The notes beneath the pieces were generated by a model. The model was not told where the DNA came from. It was given only the letters and a program-made list of their open reading frames with translations, and searched no databases. From VRUE01 sp963747765 (GTDB lineage Bacteria > Actinomycetota > Thermoleophilia > Solirubrobacterales > 70-9), in the NCBI GenBank assembly GCA_963747765.1, contig CAVVGH010000007.1:372001-436000 (forward strand): a stretch of 64,000 bases of DNA, written 5' to 3'. Within the stretch, counting starts at the first letter, position 1. Each line of letters begins with the position of its first letter. Shown in pieces: positions 34,924-42,727 of the stretch. The translations under genes were made by a program, and so were the position numbers.

Positions 34924-35962
34924 GGCGCTCTTATCGACGCGCACAGCAACATCATTAGCGTAGGCATTTCGAGGCGCCGAGCCTCCCCGGTATCGTGGAA
35001 CTTATAGGTAGCGCGCCTTCCGCTTTCGCTTAGTTGCGAGCGCGTCAACGGCTGACGGGAGACTCCGCCTGGCCGAGAAGCGGGAGCGCTGTTTGTCTGC
35101 CCCTGTCCACCTCGAGGGTTGAGCCAAACGCGGAGACCACCCGTTGACCGGGCCAGGGAGCAAGTCGACAAGGACGCGCTGCGCTCCAAGGTCGGCAGAG
35201 CGCAGCGGAGGACAACGGCCATCCACGGGTGGGATGGACCAGACACCGCGAAGATTCGGTTTTCAAGGATCTCGGGTCGCGGAACTCGCTTCTCCAATGT
35301 CGCGGCCCTTCTCACTTCGATGAACCGGAGCTGAACGTGTCGGTCTCCGAGAGACCTTGCAGCGCAGCTAGTAGCCGACGCTGCCTGTGAAGTTCTCCGG
35401 CTCTCCTCCCCTGGCGCAAGTCCCAGTCTCACCTGGCACTCCGTGCCTGCAAACCCTCAACGGGAGCTATGTATTTTACCGCCGCGTTCGTTGCCGATCA
35501 AGGCTATTCGGGCAGGTGCCGGCACCTGGGGGTGTGTCGATCGCTGTCCTTCGCATGGTGAGCCCCTGACGAGTCGTCACGGCTTTTCAGGGACTTCTTG
35601 AGATGCGGAATAGTGGGATTCGATGATCCGCCGCCCCACGGGCCTGGTCAACGCCATCCCCATCTGCTGCCCGGTCGCCAACAAGCCGGTGTCAAGGCCG
35701 ACCCGAAGGGCCGCCCCGCAGGGGCCGAAGGGCCTTGACGCCGGCGCCGCCGGCGCCCCACACCAGCCGATAATGGCGGCAGTCGGCAGCGAAGCTGCCG
35801 ACATAACTGCTCTTTCCGCTCCCTCTCACCGTTCGTAACGGTGGCCTGGCTATTCGGGACAACGTCGCGCCTCTTCGCCCTGAGGAAGCTCAATATGTCT
35901 GGGGTGTATTTACTGGTGTAGTTTCTGGTAGTCTGTTGGTGGCCAAACCAAGGAGGCAAGCG
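34924..35962. other. Non-coding stretch of about 1 kb
   Basis: No convincing gene. It contains a perfect 16-bp palindrome caggtgccggcacctg (35513-35528), one copy of a 40-bp repeat (35543-35583), and GC-rich stem-forming sequence near 35700-35760 (ccgccccgcaggggcc, cggcgccgccggcgcc). The right end is the promoter region of the Xre-RES pair, with ctggt occurring three times within about 30 bp. Confidence 0.5.
35543..35583 (+). repeat. Left copy of a 40-bp repeat flanking the Xre-RES cassette
   Basis: Begins gctgtccttcgcatggtgag and ends gagtcgtcacggc. It matches 37027-37066 (gctgtccttcgaatagtgag to gagtcgtcattgc) in the same orientation with about six differences and one gap. The two copies lie about 1.5 kb apart on either side of the toxin-antitoxin genes. 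Confidence 0.7.
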
Positions 35963-36358
35963 ATGCCCGTCCTCACCGCACCCGCAGCAGACCGACTTGA
36001 CCATGACGCGACGACACTGCCGATCGGCGAGGTCGCCGGTTACCTGCAAGATCACCTTGGCCAGCGCATGGCGGCCCATCTCGCCGGCCTCGCCGACGCC
36101 AAGCAGATCGGACGCTACCGGCGCGAGGACGGCCCCACGCCCAGCCAGCGCACCGAGCAGCGCTTGCGCGAGGGCTACAAGATCGTGCGCATGATCGTCG
36201 AGGCTTTCGATGAGAAGACCGCCAGGGCATGGCTCTTCGGCACCAACACCCGCCTTGACGACGAGGCTCCGATCGCCGTGCTGCGCCAGGCAACCGAGCC
36301 CGAGCAGTTCGCAGCCGTTCGACGAGCCGCTCGTCAGCTCGCTAGCTTTGAGGTGTGA
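35963..36358 (+). CDS. Xre/MbcA-type antitoxin of a RES-Xre pair
   Basis: 131 residues. The ATG at 35963 is chosen because aaggagg (35950-35956) stands 6 nt before it. N-terminal helices form a degenerate HTH (IGEVAGYLQDHLGQRMAAHL, GPTPSQRTEQRLREGYKI), followed by the C-terminal MbcA/ParS/Xre antitoxin domain (FDEKTARAWLFGTNTRLDDE, APIAVLRQATEPEQ). It neutralises the RES toxin and should autoregulate the operon. Its TGA overlaps the toxin GTG. Confidence 0.88.
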   Translation: MPVLTAPAADRLDHDATTLPIGEVAGYLQDHLGQRMAAHLAGLADAKQIGRYRREDGPTPSQRTEQRLREGYKIVRMIVEAFDEKTARAWLFGTNTRLDDEAPIAVLRQATEPEQFAAVRRAARQLASFEV

Positions 36359-36999
36359 GTGGGGAAGAGCTGTGGCGGGTCGGACATCGCCTGCGCCCGC
36401 TCGGCTTTACCCCGCACGAGCTCTGCCAGTGGAACCAGCGCTTCGATGACGCTGAGCGGCGCTTTCGCACCGTCTACTGCGCCGAGCAGCCCGAGACGGC
36501 GCTGCGCGAGGTCTTGGCCGACTTTCGCCCCAAGCTGACAGAGGTCCAGGCCTTCCTGGGGGCCTTCGGACCCGAGGCTCGCGAGGAGCTGGTCGCCCAA
36601 CCGGTTACGGCTCGCTGGCGCGAGGAGCACGTCTTGGCGCCCGCCGAGGCACACCTGGACGGCCCGGTTGTCGACCTCACGGACATCGAGGTACGTGCCG
36701 ACCTCGAGGAACGCCATCGAGGCCTACTGGTCGAGCACGGCCTCGAGCATCTGGATCTGCACGAGATAACGACTCGCCGCAGGGCGATCACCCAGGCGAT
36801 CGCGACAGACGTCTATGAGCGTGGTGGGGCGGCCGCGGTGCGCTTCCCCTCGAGGTTGGACGGCATCCCCTGTATGGCCGTTTTTGAGGGACACGGCGAG
36901 TTGCTTGCCGCTGGCCAGCCGATCTCGCTGATGGATCCGGCTCCTGCCGCGCTTCAAGAGGTGTGCTCAGCATGGGAACTGGAACTTGAGCGAAGTTAG
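36355..36999 (+). CDS. RES-domain toxin
   Basis: 214 residues, starting at a GTG overlapping the antitoxin stop (GTGA). RES motifs: an N-terminal basic residue in LWRVGH, then FRTVYCAEQPETALREVLAD with the conserved Glu, and a late Ser/His region (AVRFPSRLDGIPCMAVFEGH). RES toxins degrade NAD+ (as in MbcT). A hairpin terminator follows about 80 bp downstream. Confidence 0.88.
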   Translation: MSGEELWRVGHRLRPLGFTPHELCQWNQRFDDAERRFRTVYCAEQPETALREVLADFRPKLTEVQAFLGAFGPEAREELVAQPVTARWREEHVLAPAEAHLDGPVVDLTDIEVRADLEERHRGLLVEHGLEHLDLHEITTRRRAITQAIATDVYERGGAAAVRFPSRLDGIPCMAVFEGHGELLAAGQPISLMDPAPAALQEVCSAWELELERS

Positions 37000-37026
37000 C
37001 GCCGATCCCGAAGGAGGTGCCTGATT

Positions 37027-37066
37027 GCTGTCCTTCGAATAGTGAGCCTTGATGAGTCGTCATTGC
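37027..37066 (+). repeat. Right copy of the 40-bp repeat flanking the Xre-RES cassette
   Basis: Partner of 35543-35583, directly oriented, 27 bp behind the toxin stop. The preceding gaaggaggtgcc and the repeat's own tccttc could pair into a hairpin. Confidence 0.65.
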
Positions 37067-37077
37067 ACTTAGGGCAT

Positions 37078-37106
37078 GAAAAAAGCGCCTCGCGGGCGCT
37101 CCTTTG
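37078..37106 (+). terminator. Terminator-like hairpin behind the RES toxin
   Basis: Stem agcgcc / ggcgct with a 5-nt loop, A-run before and cctttgt after, so it may work in both directions. Confidence 0.5.
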
Positions 37107-37157
37107 TGCTGCTCTCTCTTGTTCCTTCGTCTCTTTGCTCTTTGGCGTAGAGCCGCT

Positions 37158-37566
37158 GCTTCCGTACCGGAGTTTTGGATCTTTGGGCGCTTCGTACGGC
37201 AACCAACAGGGTACCTATACACGCCGCCATGTTCAAGGGAAACAACGCTGCGCCTACAAGAGACAACTCGATTCAGTTGACCACGAGTCACACCTCGCGG
37301 CCAAGGCATGGCCCACTACGCAACCCGTCCATTGAATACCCACTACTAACCGCATTGTGCGAAAAACGGCACGAAATGGACTGTATAGAAACAAAGTCAA
37401 CATGCAAACAACCTCCAAAAAACACCCTCAACCGTGACACCCAAGAGTCGTTTCGACCTTAGATCGAACCGGCCAAATCACACACTGCCATTCTGCGGTG
37501 CAGACAAAACAGTGCAATTGCCATGCAGAAGGTCGAGGGTTCGAATCCCTTCAGCCGCTTTTTTGA
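37158..37566 (+). repeat. Inverted repeat of about 0.4 kb, right copy
   Basis: Plus-strand partner of 15185-15591. Starts gcttccgtaccgg and runs through about 350 bp of AT-rich DNA into the tRNA-Gly fragment (37520-37566), which here has two compensating-type changes in the T-arm (gaggg/ccctt instead of gtggg/cccat). Both copies keep a 90-codon open frame without recognisable motifs. Confidence 0.9.
37520..37566 (+). other. tRNA-Gly 3' fragment, putative attR-like site
   Basis: Sequence from ttgccatgcagaaggtcg to the T-run matches the tRNA-Gly anticodon loop to 3' end. No 5' half is present, so this is an attachment-site copy and not a tRNA gene. It is directly oriented with respect to the intact tRNA-Gly. 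Confidence 0.8.
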
Positions 37567-37567
37567 A

Positions 37568-37593
37568 AATCCCCGCTAGCGAGGGGATTTTTG
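37568..37593 (+). terminator. Hairpin behind the tRNA fragment
   Basis: Stem aaaatcccc / ggggatttt, loop gctagcga, followed by further T. It occupies the same place as the different hairpin behind the intact tRNA-Gly. Confidence 0.55.
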
Positions 37594-37723
37594 CTGGCCG
37601 GGTTCTGATGTGGGAGGGGTCCGGGGGTGGCTGATTTTGGTTTGTGCGCCCAATGTGCGCCCAATCGATTCAGGCTAGAAGGCCGTCTATAGCGGCTCCG
37701 TGGTCGGTGTCCGAGGCGATCAC

Positions 37724-37995
37724 CTAGGCGTAGACGCCAAGCGTCATCTTCGGGGCGGTGTGGCCCATCTGGGCCATCACGTAGGGCACGTCGGCTCCGG
37801 CGACGAACAAGAGCGACGCACAGGTCCGCCGCAGCGAGTGTGGGGTGATGTCGCGCAGCTCCCGTTTGCCGGAACTTGCGAGTTCTTCGTTGGCGCGCCG
37901 AATTGCGGCCGAGAGGAGGCGATTGCGAACGTTTGAGGGATTCTCGCGCCCCCCGCGCGCCCGGTTGCGAAGACGAAGTCTCCAGTGCGGCGGGT
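37724..37995 (-). pseudogene. Remnant of a second tyrosine integrase
   Basis: Retains only the C-terminal catalytic part related to the 9.6-kb integrase: GDFVFATGRAGG in one frame, then after a frameshift ENPSNVRNRLLSAAIRRANE, DITPHSLRRTCASLLFVAGA and MGHTAPKMTLGVYA. A TAG replaces the CAG codon directly behind the catalytic Tyr region; beyond it VIASDTDHGAAIDGLLA is still readable. The N-terminal two thirds are deleted, with non-coding sequence of the 11.3-kb type joined at about 37,990. Confidence 0.9.
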
Positions 37996-38105
37996 CGCCG
38001 CTTTCTGAGGCCGGTAGCTCGCTACCGTTCCCGCTGCGGCCGGCCTCGGTTCCACTGAGCCGGTCGCCACGGGGCCGGCGTGTCAGCGCGCGGTTCACCT
38101 ATGTT
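37985..38105. repeat. Non-coding block shared with 11288-11410
   Basis: Homologous to the region upstream of the intact integrase/winged-helix operon. It contains the palindrome ggtagctcgctacc. Its junction with the integrase remnant shows that the winged-helix gene and most of the integrase were deleted here. Confidence 0.65.
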
Positions 38106-38121
38106 AACCAGGATTTAGCAC

Positions 38122-38141
38122 GTTATACTGAGTGGTATGAC
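38122..38141 (+). promoter_or_regulatory. -10 box and likely operator of the VapBC-like pair
   Basis: tatact at 38124-38129 is a good -10 box. It lies inside an imperfect inverted repeat gttatac (38122-38128) / gtatgac (38135-38141) that reaches the antitoxin start codon, so AbrB-type autorepression is likely. Confidence 0.5.
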
Positions 38142-38424
38142 TCACAAGGTCGGCGTCAAGGGCCAGGTGGTGATCCCGAAGGCGATCCGCGAGCAAATCG
38201 GCATCAAGCCCGGCGACGAGGTCGTGTTCGCGCCCGACGGGAAGGATGTGCGGGTCCGTCGAGTCGCCGATGATCCCGAGGAGCGACGCAGGCGAATCGA
38301 AGCCCTGCGAGGCGCATGGGCCGGCATCCCAGGTCTTTCCACCAAGGACCTCGAGGCCGAGAGGCGCAAGGAGCGAGAGCTCGAGGAGCGCAAGGCGCAG
38401 AGGCTGCTTGGCAATGGTCCTTGA
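38137..38424 (+). CDS. SpoVT/AbrB-domain antitoxin (VapB-like)
   Basis: 95 residues. The N-terminal swapped-hairpin AbrB domain is complete: VGVKGQVVIPKAIREQIGI then KPGDEVVFAPDG. A charged helical C-terminus (EERRRRIEALRGAWAG, ERRKERELEERKAQRLL) probably wraps the toxin. It binds its own promoter and neutralises the PIN toxin encoded by the overlapping next gene (11-nt overlap). Confidence 0.9.
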   Translation: MTHKVGVKGQVVIPKAIREQIGIKPGDEVVFAPDGKDVRVRRVADDPEERRRRIEALRGAWAGIPGLSTKDLEAERRKERELEERKAQRLLGNGP

Positions 38425-38797
38425 CACCTGGGGCCTTATGGCGCACCTCCGCGACGAGCCCGCCGCCGAAATGGTTCGCGATGGGTGGCTCAGCGAGGGT
38501 GCCGCCATGTGCTCGGTGAATCTCGGCGAGGCCCTCCACATGGAAATCCGAGCACGGGGCGCGAAAGACGCGGGGAGCACCGTTGAGGATGCTCGCCGTG
38601 AGCTGATCGTGATCGATCCCGATTGGGAGCTCGTCGTCTCCGCAGCCAAGATCAAGGCCCAGGGTGGCCTCTCGTATGCGGATGCCTTCGCCATCGCGAC
38701 CGCTGAGCACTTGAAAGCTCCGCTGTGGACCGGCGACCCGGAGATCATCGATCGGGCAGAGAAGCTCCCCTGTGATGTCAGGGACCTTCGGATCTGA
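38414..38797 (+). CDS. PIN-domain toxin (VapC-like)
   Basis: 127 residues from ATG 38414. PIN-type acidic residues: Asp in MVLDTWGLMAHL, Glu in NLGEALHME, Asp in LSYADAFAIATAE and Asp in LWTGDPEII. Expected to be an Mg-dependent ribonuclease that inhibits translation. The frame is open further upstream but the antitoxin overlap and family start favour 38414. Confidence 0.88.
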   Translation: MVLDTWGLMAHLRDEPAAEMVRDGWLSEGAAMCSVNLGEALHMEIRARGAKDAGSTVEDARRELIVIDPDWELVVSAAKIKAQGGLSYADAFAIATAEHLKAPLWTGDPEIIDRAEKLPCDVRDLRI

Positions 38798-38868
38798 CTC
38801 TCTAACAGGCGGGGTCGGGGGGCCACCTTTTGGGGTATTGAGTTAGCGGGTCGCGCCCGCTGCGGGGA

Positions 38869-39414
38869 TCAGCGACCCGCGTTGGGGGCGAGCCCAACGA
38901 TTGCCTTGGGATCGAACGCGGAGGCATCGTCGAGCCCGAGCCAGTCGAGCATCTCTTGGTGCCGTTCATGGGCGGGGTCGGCGAGGATCTCCTTCAGTTC
39001 GGCGTAGCCCCACGGACCACCGCAGTCCTCCGGCGGGCAGGCCCCTTTGGCGGCAACCAGGACCGGGTAGCGGACCTGGGGGTCGGCGTCGAGCAGCTCC
39101 TCGACGACGATCTCGTGCTCCCAGTCGTCGCCAAAGTCATAGGTGTAGAGGAGCCGATCGCCGACGTCGCCGAGGAGCTCGCCGAGGCTCACCGCCCGCT
39201 CGTCGGTGAACCCGTGCTCGGAGTCGGACGATTCGAACCGCTTGGGGCCGCTCTCGAAGGCGTGCATGTGGTAGCCCGCCCAGCCGAAGCCGGCGACGAT
39301 CGCCTCGTGCAGGCGATCGAGGCTCATGTCGGCGCGGACCTGAAGTCGCCGCCAGACCGGCGGCTTGGAGACTCCCTGAAGCTTGATCTTGATCTGCACC
39401 GCGACCATCGCCAT
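38869..39414 (-). CDS. Plasmid pRiA4b ORF-3 family protein
   Basis: 181 residues. Family signatures VSKPPVWRRLQVRADMSL, HEAIVAGFGWAGYHMHAF, LYTYDFGDDWEHEI and ACPPEDCGGPWGYAEL are all present. The family is widespread on mobile elements and chromosomes; its function is not established. The proximity to the island edge suits cargo. Confidence 0.88.
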   Translation of the reverse strand: MAMVAVQIKIKLQGVSKPPVWRRLQVRADMSLDRLHEAIVAGFGWAGYHMHAFESGPKRFESSDSEHGFTDERAVSLGELLGDVGDRLLYTYDFGDDWEHEIVVEELLDADPQVRYPVLVAAKGACPPEDCGGPWGYAELKEILADPAHERHQEMLDWLGLDDASAFDPKAIVGLAPNAGR

Positions 39415-39691
39415 CTCCTCATCTCCTTCGCCTGCGATTCGACGGGCACAGTAGGCAGGGCGGCGGATGGAGCGCCCGGCAGTCGGCCCGCCGAAATCAC
39501 ATCGAGGACTTCATGTGGATGCGAGATTGAGTTGGGGACGGCGCCCGGCCGCACGCCTACAAGCATCATTGGACCAGGCGCTATCTACATCTGACGTGTG
39601 ACGGTCGCGCGTGTTACTACGTCGGCCATCACGTCTACCGGGAAGCAGACCCTGACCGTATGCTTGAACTCGTTCTGGCCTGAATGCGGTC
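39415..39691. other. No gene recognised
   Basis: About 280 bp between two minus-strand genes with no credible frame or hairpin that I could support. Confidence 0.4.
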
Positions 39692-40804
39692 TCAGCCGGG
39701 AAGCGACTCCGGCAGGCCGTGGCGCTCGAAGGCGAGGTCGAGGCGGCGCGGGTCGAATGCCTGCTCTGGCAGGCGTGCCAGGACCTTGCGGTCGGGGTCC
39801 TCGGTGGTGCGCGTGAGGAAGGCGTCGACCTCGGCGATCTGGCGCTCGCGGATGGTCAGCACGTTGAGCGCGAAGCGCTGGAAGTTGTCGCGGTCGGGGT
39901 CCCAGCTGTAGAAGGCGAGCGCCTCCTGCCCGCTGGCTCGCACCCGCAGCGCGCGCCACCACCACTGCCCCGAAAGCGGCCAGCCTGCGAGGAAAGTGGA
40001 GATCGCGTCGCGGCCCCCGAACCAGGTGCGCAGCGGCGGCATCGCGAATGCGGCATCCGCCGTGAGCATCGAGACGACCGCCTCGATGTCGTGGCGTTCC
40101 CAGGCGTCCAGATAGCCCTCGACAAGCTCGCGAACGCCATCGTCCCCGAGCGTGCGCAGCGTTTCCTGCTGGCTGCGCTCCGGCAGGCGCTTCTGAAGCG
40201 TTGCGCGAGCCCGCTGCAGCGCGCTGTTCACCGAGGCAGTGCTCGTCTCAAGCGTCTCGGCCGTCTCGCGGGCTGAGAAGCCGAGCACCTCGCGCAGGAT
40301 CAGCACCGCCCGCTGGGTGGCGGGCAGGTGCTGCAGCGCGGCGATGAAGGCGAGCTCGATGCTCTCGCGCATCTCATAGCGGGCCTCGGGCGCGGCGAAG
40401 CCGTCCTCCAGACCCAGCGCGTCGTCGGGGTAAGGCTCGATCCAGACGGACTCGAGCAGGGGCTCGCCGGGGCCCCCCTGGGGATCGGCTGGCGCGTAGT
40501 CGATTGGGAGGACCCGCTTGGGCCGTCGCTCGATCGCGTCGAGGCTGGCGTTGGTGGCGATTCGGTACAGCCAGGAACGGAGCGAGCTGCGACCCTCGAA
40601 GCGATCCAGGCCGCGCCAGGCCCGCAGCAGTGCCTCCTGTAGCGCGTCCTCGGCATCGTGCACCGAGCCGAGCATCCGGTAGCAGTGGGCGTGCAGCTCT
40701 CGCCTGTGGGGATCGAGGAGACTTTGGAACGCGCCCTCGTCGCCGCCACGGGCCGCCTCGAGAAGCGCTTGCTCGCCGCCGGGGTCTGTTGGGGTGGAGC
40801 TCAC
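39692..40804 (-). CDS. ECF sigma factor with SnoaL-like C-terminal domain (SigX5/TIGR02960-like)
   Basis: About 370 residues from GTG 40804 (an ATG-like start at 40843 adds 13 codons). Region 2: HCYRMLGSVHDAEDALQEAL and FEGRSSLRSWLYRIATNASL. Region 4: PATQRAVLILREVLGFSARE then LETSTASVNSALQRARATL. The last 120 residues form a SnoaL/NTF2-like domain (LVEGYLDAWERHDIEAVVSM), as in SigJ/SigG-type factors where it modulates activity without a separate anti-sigma. The neighbouring VOC and DHFR-like genes are typical companions. Confidence 0.9.
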   Translation of the reverse strand: MSSTPTDPGGEQALLEAARGGDEGAFQSLLDPHRRELHAHCYRMLGSVHDAEDALQEALLRAWRGLDRFEGRSSLRSWLYRIATNASLDAIERRPKRVLPIDYAPADPQGGPGEPLLESVWIEPYPDDALGLEDGFAAPEARYEMRESIELAFIAALQHLPATQRAVLILREVLGFSARETAETLETSTASVNSALQRARATLQKRLPERSQQETLRTLGDDGVRELVEGYLDAWERHDIEAVVSMLTADAAFAMPPLRTWFGGRDAISTFLAGWPLSGQWWWRALRVRASGQEALAFYSWDPDRDNFQRFALNVLTIRERQIAEVDAFLTRTTEDPDRKVLARLPEQAFDPRRLDLAFERHGLPESLPG

Positions 40805-40862
40805 CCCGTCAGCGTAGACGGGGCGAGCATCCTCCCGCTGCACTTTCGTAGCCGGCGGCGGC

Positions 40863-41267
40863 TCAGCTCCCCTGGACGATCAGGAGCCGGTTGCCGTCCT
40901 GGTCGCGGAAGAAGAACATCGGCGGCACCGGGCCTCCCATGCGCATGATCTCCCCGTCCACGTCGACTCCCCGCTCGCGGAGGGTCGCGTGGTCGGCGTC
41001 GATGTCGTCGCTGCTGAGCGCCACGCGGGTCTCGATTCCAGCCGATTCTCCCTCGCGTGGCTGGACCAGAGCGATCGACGTCGCGGCCCCCGGCGGGGCG
41101 ACTTCGACCCATCGATTGCCATCTCCGAAGGGGATATCGGCTCGTTTCTCGAACCCCAGCTTGTCGACGTAGAACTCGATGGCGCGGTTCTGGTCTGAGA
41201 CCGGGACCATCACCGTGCCCACCTGGGCGATGCGGGTTCCCGTCGCTGTTTCAGTCGTCTCGGTCAT
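40863..41267 (-). CDS. VOC family protein
   Basis: 134 residues. VGTVMVPVSDQNRAIEFYVD, KLGFEKRADIPFGDGNRWVE, then MFFFRDQDGNRLLIVQ match the glyoxalase/bleomycin-resistance fold common next to ECF-SnoaL sigma genes. Encoded upstream of the sigma gene on the same strand, 60 bp away. Substrate unknown. Confidence 0.88.
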   Translation of the reverse strand: MTETTETATGTRIAQVGTVMVPVSDQNRAIEFYVDKLGFEKRADIPFGDGNRWVEVAPPGAATSIALVQPREGESAGIETRVALSSDDIDADHATLRERGVDVDGEIMRMGGPVPPMFFFRDQDGNRLLIVQGS

Positions 41268-41402
41268 TTCAATCCTCCTCCTGGTAATGGGCTGTGGAAG
41301 CTGAGACCGCCAAACCCGGCGAGACTCATCGGTTTGCGTTCAGGCAGTTGTTGAACGGCGCCCATGCCGAGCCAAGGGCTGTTGAACGGTGGTCATGCCG
41401 GC

Positions 41403-41975
41403 CTAGCGGTCGAACTCGTACGTGAGCACCGCGATACCGTCCCCCACGGTCGTGGAGTCGACCAGCCGCAGCGGCCGCTTCCCGCTTGTCTCCGCGAAGA
41501 GGCGCTTACCCTTCCCAAGCACGACCGGGAAGACCATCAGCCGGAGCTCATCTGCGAGGTCGTGCTCGATCAGCGCCTGCACCAGTCGGGCACTGCCGGC
41601 AACCAGGATCACTCCATCGACCTCCCGCTTCAGCTTCGCGACCTCCTCGACGAGGTCGCCGCGCAGCACGGTCGAGTTGTTCCAGTCGGCGTACTGCAGG
41701 GTCGAGGAGACGACGTACTTTGGCATCGCGTTCATCTGCTCCGCGAAGCCGACGCCGTCGCTCATCGTCGGCCAGGCGGCGGCGAACCCCTCGTAGGTCA
41801 CGCGACCCAACAGTTGCGCCTCGGCTTCGAGGACCTCGTCGAGCTTGAAGCGGTCGCCATCCTCGCCGCGCTCGAACTCAAAGGTCCACCCGCCGTGCTC
41901 GAAGTGCTCGGAACCGCCCGGGTCCTCCATCACGCCGTCCAACGATACGAACTCGGTTACCACGATCCTTCCCAT
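41403..41975 (-). CDS. Dihydrofolate-reductase-like (RibD C-terminal type) protein
   Basis: 190 residues. ATG at 41975 is preceded by aaaggagga, which decides against an upstream start at 42062. Family motifs: VVTEFVSLDGVMEDPGG, LLGRVTYEGFAAAWPTM, KLKREVDGVILVAGSARLVQ and LRLMVFPVVLGKGKRLF. This YyaP/YwjB-like group is a probable NADPH-dependent reductase of unknown substrate and not the folate enzyme. Confidence 0.88.
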   Translation of the reverse strand: MGRIVVTEFVSLDGVMEDPGGSEHFEHGGWTFEFERGEDGDRFKLDEVLEAEAQLLGRVTYEGFAAAWPTMSDGVGFAEQMNAMPKYVVSSTLQYADWNNSTVLRGDLVEEVAKLKREVDGVILVAGSARLVQALIEHDLADELRLMVFPVVLGKGKRLFAETSGKRPLRLVDSTTVGDGIAVLTYEFDR

Positions 41976-42093
41976 CGTCTCCTCCTTTGGCCGGCTTCTA
42001 AGTACGACCGCCGTCTCTGCCCAAACTAATCGCTGGCGAGGCCGATGGCGACCGTCGAGCACGGCGTCGGCTGTAGGCTTCGGTCGTTCTCCC

Positions 42094-42164
42094 GGCGCCT
42101 TGGCGGAGTGGCTACGCAGCGGCCTGCAAAGCCGTTTACACCGGTTCGATTCCGGTAGGCGCCT
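42094..42164 (+). tRNA. tRNA-Cys (anticodon GCA)
   Basis: Acceptor ggcgcct / aggcgcc, discriminator T (as in bacterial tRNA-Cys), anticodon stem cggcc-type around loop ctgcaaa with anticodon GCA, and T arm ccggt / tccgg-type around ttcgatt. CCA is not encoded. Confidence 0.95.
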
Positions 42165-42352
42165 CTCGAGCGAGGGCCGGACCGCCCGGCGGCACTCGCG
42201 CGACGGCTACGGGCCGTCTCACCTGACCGGACGGCGGTCGGATCGGCTAAGCGTCCAGAAAGGCGACCCGGGGTAATCCGACCGTGCGGCATTGACGACC
42301 TCGACGTTAGGCCGAAACCTCCGACGGGAGCAGTTCCATCGCCGCTTCGAGG

Positions 42353-42727
42353 ATGCATGCTGAGAACATCAATCGGGTGACACTCTCAGGTGGCCTCACT
42401 CGCGATCCCGAGTTGCGCCACAGCAACGAGGGAACGCCGATCCTGAACCTGCGACTCGCCTATGCGAAGCGCCGCGGCAACAATGGCACCCGGCGGATGG
42501 AAACCCAATACGTCGATGTGGTCTGCCGCGGGCCCCTCGCCCTCAAGGTGGCGCGCGATCTACACCGGGGCTCGCAGATCTACGTGGACGGGCAACTCGA
42601 TCTGCGTGCCTGGATCGACAAGGCGAACGGACACAACCGGCAGGTACACCGTGTCGACGCCGGAACCGATCCAAGCAGTGTGCTTTACCTCAGCCGGTCT
42701 GCCGGGGCTGACGGACGCATAGCCTAA
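42353..42727 (+). CDS. Single-stranded DNA-binding protein-like, C-terminus probably frameshifted
   Basis: OB-fold start typical of SSB: VTLSGGLTRDPELRHSNEGT, ETQYVDVVCRGPLALKVA, then RGSQIYVDGQLDLRAWIDKA. After GHNR the frame gives no SSB match, whereas the +1 frame continues GRYTVSTPEPIQAVCF and stops at the TAG at 42722. A single extra base near 42640-42645 would explain this. There is no acidic SSB tail. It may be an SSB paralogue serving DNA uptake, given the pilus genes nearby (inference). Confidence 0.75.
   Translation: MHAENINRVTLSGGLTRDPELRHSNEGTPILNLRLAYAKRRGNNGTRRMETQYVDVVCRGPLALKVARDLHRGSQIYVDGQLDLRAWIDKANGHNRQVHRVDAGTDPSSVLYLSRSAGADGRIA

Noticed and set aside
35577..35838. Short frames on both strands in the GC-rich stem-forming region
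   Set aside because: Composition follows the inverted GC repeats and shows no protein-like pattern.
37175..37462. 90-codon frame conserved in both inverted repeats
   Set aside because: No motif, unusual composition, and conservation is explained by the whole repeat being almost identical, not by coding constraint.
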